Source: Thermotoga sp. (GTDB lineage Bacteria; Thermotogota; Thermotogae; B21-G9). Taken from it: 11,785 nt of DNA. Of the stretch, positions 6,725 through 11,785 are shown in pieces. A program made the position numbers and the translations under genes. The notes under the pieces were generated by a model. The model worked only from the letters and a program-made list of their open reading frames with translations, was not told the origin of the DNA and did not search any database. The stretch covers positions 1-11,785 of the forward strand of contig QNAU01000019.1 of assembly GCA_003641545.1 (NCBI GenBank). Direction: 5' to 3'. Each line of letters starts with the position of its first letter. The first letter of the stretch is position 1.

Positions 6725-8395
6725 TCATTTGATAGCTTCGAGGATGGCTTTTTTCAACTCATCGTTCAAAGAACCGTATCTGAAGACGACGAATCCATCC
6801 GCACCAGCCTGTCTCGATGCGTATATAGCCTTTTGAAGCTCGATCGGTGATATATCGTATCCCTGAACACCCATGAGTATCTTCACCTCGGGTGGCACCA
6901 CTTCTTTCGTTCCCTTGTAAACGTCTATTATCCACTGTGCTTTCTTTCCGAACTCCAGATGGTATGTCATCGGGATGAGGAACTGGCAGAATTCTCCAAA
7001 ATCGGAGTATCTCTGACCGTAATGAACCATCGCGAAGGCGTTGGCATTCGGATCGGTGTCTCCACCCTCTGGCATGAGAGCGGCGCTGAGTATCACATCC
7101 GGTTTCACGGATTTGACCGCATCGTGGATTTCCTTCACGAAGTTTCTGACGTCATCCATCCTCATCTGAACCCAAGCGTTTATGTCGTAATACCTGAATT
7201 CCTTGTACATCTCTATGAATTTCTTTCCATCTCCTTTGTTTCCCCACGTTTCTATCGCTGTCTTGAGTAGAAAGTCGAGATCCAATCCTTCCATCCATGC
7301 TCTTCCTATCTGGTATGGTCCCCATCCCCAAGCTCCCGTTGGATACCTTATGTAATCGAGATGTATTCCATCCACATCGTATCTCAGGAGGACCTGTTTC
7401 ATGAGATCCTCGACATATCTTCTGTACGCAGAATCAACCGCAAAGTCAATTGTGCTCTTGGCTCTTCTGAAATCCATACCTTCCTCGAGTGGTATTCCAT
7501 ACATACCGGATTCCGGATACAACGCCAAATAAGTTTTGTCCTTTGAAACGACGAACCACGCGTGAAGCTTCATGCCGTATTCATGGGCGGATTTTACCGC
7601 TCTTCTGAGTATGGAAGTGTCCTCCCAGAACCCCAAAGCACTTGGTGACTCCCAACACACCTTTCCCGAAATTCCCTTCACGAGCAGGAAGACATCGGTG
7701 AATCCAAGATCGTGTATCTCCTTCATTGCCTTTTCCACGCCGACCTTTCCGAGTGTGTCGTACCAAACCCATATACCTCTTATTTCCCCCGGTTTGGCTG
7801 GAACCTTTTCAATTTTGACTTCAGGTTTTTCCACAGGTGGCCAACTTGGAGGAGGAACGACGGGTCTTATGGAAGCGTAATTTGGCATACGTTTGTTGTT
7901 GTCCACCCATCTGATCGTTCTCGCGAGGAGGTAGATCAAGACGTCTGCAGTTATCACATCTTCTTTTCTGTCGTTCAGAATCTTTATCTGAGGTGGTATC
8001 CCCGGATTTTTCTCGAACTCCTCAACCAATTCCTTGGTGAGTTTGTATATGTCGTCCCACCAGATCTTCCCACCTTGAGCTCCCATGATCATCTTCTCTG
8101 GTTTTTTCAACTCCACAAGTTGAACTTCCTTCGGGATTACTCCAACCTTTTTGCCATTTTCACCATACAGTGCGAGCCATTTCGTCATGAGATACAGGGC
8201 TTCTTCCATCGACACTTTCTCCTTCGTTCCAGGCACGGTTATCTCATCCGGGAGCTTTTTTCCCAATTCTTCTATGGTGTTCGCAAGGACCGTTCCGAGT
8301 TTGAGTATCTGTTCACCGGTGAAAACCTTTGAAACTGAGAAACTGATCGACACGATCATGAGAAGAATCAGGTTGAACACCAAGAACCTCCGCAT
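6725..8395 (-). CDS. Secreted family-10-type glycosyl hydrolase with N-terminal pseudomurein-binding-like repeats
   Basis: A 556-residue exported protein. Residues 1-20 form a Sec signal (MRR plus a hydrophobic stretch ending near SFS). Residues 24-77 and 112-180 hold two divergent copies of one pattern: a helix 'IxKLxxxL...', an 'LP/IPP..I.V' turn, then a helix 'MEEALYLMTKWL' or 'ADVLIYLLARTI', followed by NNKRMPNY. This resembles the pseudomurein-binding repeat (PMBR) of methanogen surface proteins and pseudomurein endopeptidases. A proline-rich linker (178-202) leads to a TIM-barrel glycosyl hydrolase of the GHL10/DUF187-DUF4015 superfamily: GIWVWY (207-212), GMKLHAWFV (274-282), and VDGIHLDYIRYP (341-352), whose Asp347 is a likely catalytic or binding acid. 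The start ATG 8395 follows GGGAGGTG. It sits 24 nt after the SIS gene and 17 nt before the sugar-binding protein, so it probably produces what that protein captures. The polymer is unknown. Confidence 0.82.
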   Translation of the reverse strand: MRRFLVFNLILLMIVSISFSVSKVFTGEQILKLGTVLANTIEELGKKLPDEITVPGTKEKVSMEEALYLMTKWLALYGENGKKVGVIPKEVQLVELKKPEKMIMGAQGGKIWWDDIYKLTKELVEEFEKNPGIPPQIKILNDRKEDVITADVLIYLLARTIRWVDNNKRMPNYASIRPVVPPPSWPPVEKPEVKIEKVPAKPGEIRGIWVWYDTLGKVGVEKAMKEIHDLGFTDVFLLVKGISGKVCWESPSALGFWEDTSILRRAVKSAHEYGMKLHAWFVVSKDKTYLALYPESGMYGIPLEEGMDFRRAKSTIDFAVDSAYRRYVEDLMKQVLLRYDVDGIHLDYIRYPTGAWGWGPYQIGRAWMEGLDLDFLLKTAIETWGNKGDGKKFIEMYKEFRYYDINAWVQMRMDDVRNFVKEIHDAVKSVKPDVILSAALMPEGGDTDPNANAFAMVHYGQRYSDFGEFCQFLIPMTYHLEFGKKAQWIIDVYKGTKEVVPPEVKILMGVQGYDISPIELQKAIYASRQAGADGFVVFRYGSLNDELKKAILEAIK

Positions 8396-8419
8396 ACGAA
8401 GACACCTCCCTTGAATTAT

Positions 8420-9142
8420 TCATAACGATGGGATGAGCTTGGAATACTTTTCGATGAACTTTTTGTTCATCTTGTCCCCACCTTCAACGTTCGAGCTCAC
8501 GAAAACGGGCGGAGTTTCACCTGATTTTGCAAACAGATCCGCTATCTCCGAAACCAAACAGTTCAGAATGAATATCCCCGAGATGCTGGATAGTGGTGCG
8601 ACTTTCATCCCGTTGATCTCCAAAACCGCATCACCGTATGGGACGTGGTTGTCGATGGCGAGATCCACGATTTCGTGGAGTTTCTTTCCAAACCTGTTCC
8701 TCGCTCCGACCATGTTTGCATGATCGAATGATGTTATCGCAGTAACGTGTGTGCCCATGCGTTTCGCAACCATCGCAAATTCCACTGGAACGGAGTTGAC
8801 ACCTGAATTTGAAAATATCATGACCACATCGTTCGGTTTCAAATCCAACGACTCCGCTATTATCTCTCCGTATCCATCGAGTTTCTCCAACCTCGAACTT
8901 CTGACTGCCCCTTCGTGAAGCATGAGAGAACTCACAAGAACGGGATAAACGGGAACGAGTCCACCAGCTCTGTAGAACAGCTCCTCCACGAGCATGTGGG
9001 AATGTCCCGTTCCAAAGGCGTAAATCAACCCATCGGATTTGAAGGAATGATAGATCCTATTCGCAAGGTTTTTGATTTTTTCCCCTTCCTGTGTCATGAT
9101 TTCCTTCAGGATACGATCAACCGCTTCATGGTATTTCTCCAT
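8420..9142 (-). CDS. SIS-domain sugar-phosphate protein (UPF0309-like)
   Basis: A 240-residue cytoplasmic protein built as one SIS (sugar isomerase) domain after an N-terminal helical lead. Visible motifs are the phosphosugar-binding GTGHSH (44-49) followed by EELFYRAGG (53-61), and the second phosphate loop SNSGVN (111-116). The order and spacing fit the UPF0309 group rather than full GlmS, which has an extra glutaminase domain, or classical MurQ etherase, which is longer. In a NagZ operon, candidate reactions are GlcN-6-P isomerisation/deamination or MurNAc-6-P de-etherification; the sequence alone does not choose. The start at ATG 9142 is supported by GAGGTGATC at 9157-9149, complementary to the 16S rRNA tail, with a 6-nt spacer. 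An in-frame GTG at 9154 lies inside that site. It overlaps the nagZ end by 17 nt, suggesting translational coupling. Family call fairly sure, reaction unknown. Confidence 0.82.
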   Translation of the reverse strand: MEKYHEAVDRILKEIMTQEGEKIKNLANRIYHSFKSDGLIYAFGTGHSHMLVEELFYRAGGLVPVYPVLVSSLMLHEGAVRSSRLEKLDGYGEIIAESLDLKPNDVVMIFSNSGVNSVPVEFAMVAKRMGTHVTAITSFDHANMVGARNRFGKKLHEIVDLAIDNHVPYGDAVLEINGMKVAPLSSISGIFILNCLVSEIADLFAKSGETPPVFVSSNVEGGDKMNKKFIEKYSKLIPSL

Positions 9143-10670
9143 CACATCGATCACCTCGCACGCTCCATCTCAAAGGAAGAACGGAGTTGGGATACCTCCC
9201 ATCCAGGAGAGCCTTAGCGACTGCCTCAAGTTGATGTTCCTCCGAACCGAACGATGCGATACTCACCGTGGTGAAGTCGAGCAAGATCATGTCGTATGGG
9301 TTGAAGAGGGAGATGTGAATCGATTCTTTCCCGATCGATTTCAAAATATTTTTCATGCGAAGAATTTCGATCGAGGATTTGGATTTTGAACGGGTCAGTA
9401 AGATGATCGTGTCGAAATTCGAGCAGGTTTCCAAAATCTTCGTGTCGTCTTCATCCACATCCATCCTTTCAATTCTGACAACCTTGGTCTTCAGTCTCTC
9501 GACGAAAAATTCGGCTTTCTCTTCATCGGATTTCGAATACAGGATGATCACGGATCTATCCGGTTTCAACGGAAGGACCCTTTTCCTCTCGAGAACGAAT
9601 ACGGATTTTGAAGAGGCTAAGTTCTCGAAATCCTTATCCTTCGAAAAATCCAGTATCTTTTCAACATCCTCCGGGAATTCGGGAAGATCGTTCAGAAATC
9701 TCTCCAACCTCTCGAGACTTTTCTCGATCTTCCACTTCGGTATGAAACCAGATTCCATCGCATCTTTGAGGGCAGACATGCTCTTCCTCTGATCATCCGG
9801 GGAATGGCTTATGAGTATCAGATCCACTCCAGCGTTGAATGCTTCGACTGTCGCTTTTTCAATTCCGTAATGTTCTTTCATTGCCCTCATCTCGAGACAA
9901 TCGCTTATGACCAAACCGTCGAACCCAATCTCCTCCCTCAGGATCGTGGTTATGAACCTCTTCGAGATGGTACCTGGTTTGTCATCAACGCTGGGATAGA
10001 GAACGTGCGCCGTCATGACCATGTCCACCAGATCGTTCTTGATGATCTGGTTGAATGGTTTCAAATGTATCGCACGGTATTCTTCCTCCAAGAGCCTCAC
10101 GATGGGTAGATCTTCATGGCTGTCCTCACTGGTTGGACCATGACCGGGAAAATGCTTCACGCACACTTTCAAATTGTGCTTTTTCAATCCTTCCATGAAT
10201 TTCTCCGCGTAGAGGATAACATCATCGGGATCATCCGAGAAGGACCGAATACCTATTATGGGATTTTCGATCGATGTGTTCACGTCAAGAACGGGTGCAA
10301 AGATGGTGTTTACACCGACGGTTGAAAGTTCCTTAGAGAATATTTCTCCCTGCCTTCTCGCAAGTTCGGGATCATTTCCAGCCCTGAGAGCCATTGGAGG
10401 AACACCAACTGTGAATCCATACTTGAGGGAGGAGAATCCACCTCCCTCCTGATCCGTCGCGATTATCAGTTTTCTTCCAGCGAAATTCACCAGATGATTC
10501 AGTTCCACCCACAACTGCACGGGATCGGATAGGTTCCTCGGAAAAAGATCTACCCCAGAGATACCGTATCTTATGAATTCATGTATCTCTTTTCCCAACG
10601 CCCCGTTGGGTTGGTTCCATCCAAAACCGAAGACGAAGAATCTTGGTGCGACTTCATCGATCCAACCCAC
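9126..10670 (-). CDS. nagZ: Glycoside hydrolase family 3 beta-N-acetylhexosaminidase (NagZ type)
   Basis: A 514-residue enzyme that should remove terminal beta-linked N-acetylglucosamine from imported fragments such as chito-oligomers or muropeptides. Residues 1-310 form the GH3 TIM barrel: DQEGGG (73-78), the NagZ signature KHFPGHG (172-178) with DSHEDLP (183-189) supplying the His/Asp acid-base dyad, and ISDCLEM (255-261), whose Asp257 is the expected nucleophile. Residues 330-514 form a GH3 C-terminal domain, which single-domain proteobacterial NagZ lacks; it ends with FGSEEHQLEAVAKALLDGRYP. There is no signal peptide, so it is cytoplasmic. I chose GTG 10670, nine nt after AGGAGG. The frame stays open to 10763, but ATG codons there lie upstream of the promoter's likely start point. 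It is the first gene of the operon and its 3' end overlaps the SIS gene by 17 nt. Other beta-hexosaminide substrates are possible. Confidence 0.9.
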   Translation of the reverse strand: MGWIDEVAPRFFVFGFGWNQPNGALGKEIHEFIRYGISGVDLFPRNLSDPVQLWVELNHLVNFAGRKLIIATDQEGGGFSSLKYGFTVGVPPMALRAGNDPELARRQGEIFSKELSTVGVNTIFAPVLDVNTSIENPIIGIRSFSDDPDDVILYAEKFMEGLKKHNLKVCVKHFPGHGPTSEDSHEDLPIVRLLEEEYRAIHLKPFNQIIKNDLVDMVMTAHVLYPSVDDKPGTISKRFITTILREEIGFDGLVISDCLEMRAMKEHYGIEKATVEAFNAGVDLILISHSPDDQRKSMSALKDAMESGFIPKWKIEKSLERLERFLNDLPEFPEDVEKILDFSKDKDFENLASSKSVFVLERKRVLPLKPDRSVIILYSKSDEEKAEFFVERLKTKVVRIERMDVDEDDTKILETCSNFDTIILLTRSKSKSSIEILRMKNILKSIGKESIHISLFNPYDMILLDFTTVSIASFGSEEHQLEAVAKALLDGRYPNSVLPLRWSVRGDRCDGEIP

Positions 10671-10693
10671 CCATCGGAACCTCCTGAAAATTT

Positions 10694-10730
10694 TTGATAA
10701 TATTATATGATATTTATCAGATATTATCAA
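10694..10730. promoter_or_regulatory. Nested palindromic operator overlapping the nagZ promoter
   Basis: Plus-strand TTGATAATAT (10694-10703) is matched by its exact reverse complement ATATTATCAA (10721-10730), a perfect 10-bp inverted repeat with a 17-bp centre. Inside the centre is a second palindrome, TGATA-TT-TATCA (10708-10719). The TGATA element therefore occurs four times, twice in each orientation. The outer arms cover the -35 hexamer and the region between -10 and the start point, and the inner palindrome fills the 17-bp spacer. A dimer or tetramer bound here would block RNA polymerase. The natural candidate is the DeoR-family protein encoded just upstream, but a ROK-type or LacI-type regulator elsewhere could also use it. 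Because the region is very AT-rich, chance contributes to some of the symmetry. The perfect 10-bp arms placed on the promoter argue for function. Confidence 0.6.
10702..10730 (-). promoter_or_regulatory. Strong sigma-A promoter of the nagZ operon
   Basis: On the minus strand, TTGATA (10730-10725) matches five of the six bases of the -35 consensus TTGACA. It is separated by exactly 17 bp from a perfect TATAAT (10707-10702). Transcription would start near 10695, leaving a leader of about 25 nt with AGGAGG at 10685-10680 and a GTG start at 10670. This is the only convincing promoter in the window and stands before a run of ten closely spaced genes. It lies inside the inverted repeats described separately. 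A weaker candidate upstream (TTGGCG 10795-10790, 17 bp, TAATAC 10772-10767) may be a secondary start or chance. Confidence 0.8.
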
Positions 10731-10813
10731 TACCATTCTAAAAAAATCGATGATTAGTAGCAATCTGTATTAGTATTTTAGCATACTTCCGCCAATTGAT
10801 AAATAATGAAAAT

Positions 10814-10830
10814 ATGTGAAAAGATCACAT
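10814..10830 (-). terminator. Weak hairpin after the DeoR gene; poor terminator or regulator site
   Basis: Seventeen to 33 nt past the DeoR stop codon, the minus strand reads ATGTGA-TCTTT-TCACAT, a perfect 6-bp inverted repeat with a 5-nt loop, followed by ATTTTCATTATTT. The stem is short and AT-rich and the T-tract is interrupted, so as an intrinsic terminator it would be weak, especially in a thermophile. The half-sites TGTGA/TCACA also resemble the two halves of a CRP/FNR-type operator, but the spacing is 5 rather than 6 nt. I cannot decide between partial terminator, regulator site and chance. Confidence 0.25.
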
Positions 10831-10846
10831 GAAGAAGTGTTAAAAC

Positions 10847-11614
10847 TCAGCGGTGGGACAATATGATCCTAACTTTTTGAGGAATCTTCTTAAGGAAGGT
10901 TTCACTCACACCATCGTCGGTTATCAGAATGTCGATATCGGTGATATCGACGGATAGATACTGAGCGGATCTTCTGAATTTTGAGCTGTCCACGACTCCG
11001 ATTATCTTTGAACTGTTTCTCGCGAGTTGTCTCACGACTTCCGCTCCTTCGAGATCCGAGGTGAAGAATCCCCTTTCGGGTATCACGGCGCTTGCACCTA
11101 TGAAACATAGATCGAATCGGAACATGTTCAAAGCCCTGTTCGTCACCGGACCGACGAATGACAGATTCTTCACATCGTACTTTCCCCCTATGAGTATGAC
11201 ATCAGATCTTTCCGAGCGGGACATGAGCTGAAGTATGGGTAAACATGGAGTGACAACGGTGACGCTGATCTTCCTCTCCACGATCTGTCTCGCTATTTGA
11301 AGGGTGGTCGTCCCAGCATCCAGACCTATCAGCATTCCATCCTTTATGAAATTCATCGCTTCCCTCGCTATGCTCACCTTCAGCTTGACGTTTTCTTTTT
11401 CCCTCTCCATGAAGGAGAGTTCATATTCGGAGAGATCCGGGAGGAACACGATACCCCTACTGCGTATGACTTTGCCCTCATGTTCCAAAACCTTTATATC
11501 CCTTCTGACGGTTATCTCGGATGTTCCCAAAATTTTCGACAGTTCACCTATGCTCATCTTCTTCTTGGCTTTCAGAATCTCAAGGATCCTTCTCCTTCTC
11601 TCAACTACCGTCAT
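10847..11614 (-). CDS. DeoR-family transcriptional repressor, probable regulator of the downstream amino-sugar operon
   Basis: A 255-residue protein of typical DeoR/GlpR length. Residues 1-57 form the N-terminal winged helix: the usual ERRRRILEIL opening, the helix-turn-helix MSIGELSKILGTSEITVRRD (about 20-39), then a wing ending in RSRGI. Residues 75-235 form the DeoRC sensor domain, related to phosphosugar isomerases, with the phosphosugar-loop pattern LDAGTTTLQIA. In this family a phosphorylated sugar normally relieves repression. I place the start at ATG 11614 because GGGAGG stands 6 nt before it and the family usually begins just before ERxxxIL. A GTG at 11638 would add eight residues. 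The gene ends 176 nt before the nagZ start, on the same strand, and the strong promoter with inverted repeats in that gap is its most likely target. That target and the inducer, perhaps GlcNAc-6-P or GlcN-6-P, are inference. Confidence 0.9.
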   Translation of the reverse strand: MTVVERRRRILEILKAKKKMSIGELSKILGTSEITVRRDIKVLEHEGKVIRSRGIVFLPDLSEYELSFMEREKENVKLKVSIAREAMNFIKDGMLIGLDAGTTTLQIARQIVERKISVTVVTPCLPILQLMSRSERSDVILIGGKYDVKNLSFVGPVTNRALNMFRFDLCFIGASAVIPERGFFTSDLEGAEVVRQLARNSSKIIGVVDSSKFRRSAQYLSVDITDIDILITDDGVSETFLKKIPQKVRIILSHR

Positions 11615-11668
11615 CTCGAGCCTCCCACCGATATCCACCTTGTCGACCTTATGATACCATGATGAGAT

Positions 11669-11785
11669 TCATAGAAGGTCCAGATACAATTTTTCCCATC
11701 TTTTCAACGTTTCCTCGGGTGAATAAATTCTCGCAAGTTTTCTCGACCTTTTCACCCATTCATCGTATTCCCGTGGATTCGATCT
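11669..11785 (-). CDS. C-terminal end of a probable glycosyltransferase (partial, enters from right edge)
   Basis: An open frame enters from the right edge and ends at a TGA at 11671-11669, giving the last 38 codons of a protein. The readable tail has the pattern NPREYDEWVKRSRKLA, then YSPEETLKRWEKLY. This alternation of a charged amphipathic helix with a terminal 'SPEE...W..LY' helix is what family-1/4 (GT-B fold) glycosyltransferases typically show at their extreme C-terminus, after the nucleotide-sugar site. No catalytic part lies in the window, so the substrate cannot be inferred. Its stop codon is 54 nt upstream of the preferred start of the DeoR-family gene on the same strand, so the two may be co-transcribed. 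That the frame codes is fairly sure; the glycosyltransferase call is tentative because it rests on a short tail. Confidence 0.55.
   Translation of the reverse strand, partial: RSNPREYDEWVKRSRKLARIYSPEETLKRWEKLYLDLL

Noticed and set aside
7712..8332. A 206-codon open frame on the plus strand opposite the secreted hydrolase gene
   Set aside because: It is fully antisense to a gene with a clear signal peptide and domain pattern. The translation is rich in Phe, Ser and Arg with no recognisable motif, as expected of a shadow frame of an A+G-rich coding strand.
10814..10830. TGTGA...TCACA as a true CRP/FNR operator
   Set aside because: The spacing is 5 nt rather than 6, it is about 85 bp upstream of the -35 box and directly downstream of a stop codon, and no CRP-family gene is nearby. 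I kept it only as a weak hairpin.
11639..11668. A separate promoter for the DeoR gene (TGGTATCAT resembling an extended -10 box)
   Set aside because: No acceptable -35 hexamer lies at the right distance, and the gap to the upstream gene is only 54 nt, so read-through from the upstream gene is equally likely.
1..11785. CRISPR arrays, tRNA or rRNA genes, transposons, prophage or toxin-antitoxin genes
   Set aside because: I saw no repeat-spacer pattern, no cloverleaf-like segment, no transposase or terminal repeats, and coding is essentially continuous with metabolic genes on one strand.

Overview
The window looks like a stretch of a thermophilic Thermotogota (Thermotogales) chromosome. The reasons are that every gene lies on one strand and is tightly packed, AGA/AGG predominate for arginine, Lys/Glu/Ile/Val-rich proteins are common, ribosome-binding sites are strong (GGGAGG/AGGAGG), and the sugar-binding proteins carry plain Sec signals rather than lipoprotein signals. 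The genus cannot be fixed from the window. All twelve genes are on the minus strand, so the text reads from the right end to the left.

Right end (about 11785-10847): the last 38 codons of a gene that looks like a glycosyltransferase C-terminus, then a DeoR-family repressor. A 176-nt AT-rich gap follows (10846-10671). It holds a weak hairpin and a near-consensus sigma-A promoter (TTGATA, 17 bp, TATAAT) buried in nested inverted repeats, which is a probable repressor operator.

Main operon (10670 to 3): nagZ-type GH3 beta-N-acetylhexosaminidase, SIS-domain sugar-phosphate protein, secreted family-10-type glycosyl hydrolase with N-terminal repeats resembling pseudomurein-binding repeats, ABC sugar-binding protein, two ABC permeases, a glutamine-amidotransferase-like BPL_N protein, a DUF917/S-Me-THD protein, a neutral-ceramidase-like metallo-amidase, and a BadF/BadG-type amino-sugar kinase. 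Junctions range from a 25-nt overlap to a 40-nt gap. The only structured junction is the 40-nt gap between the binding protein and the first permease. It can form two mutually exclusive GC-rich hairpins, one of which buries the permease Shine-Dalgarno sequence.

Proposed function (inference): the secreted hydrolase cuts an amino-sugar polymer or glycoconjugate, the ABC system imports the fragments, NagZ releases terminal beta-GlcNAc, the kinase phosphorylates it, and the SIS protein isomerises, deaminates or de-etherifies the sugar phosphate. No NagA deacetylase, no classical NagB and no transporter ATPase are encoded here. The three amide-related or uncharacterised proteins (BPL_N, DUF917, ceramidase-like) occupy the place where deacylation or peptide trimming would be expected. 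This combination, with the cell-wall-binding-like repeats, is the most interesting feature: it may be an undescribed route for scavenging N-acylated amino-sugar polymers such as murein or archaeal pseudomurein fragments.
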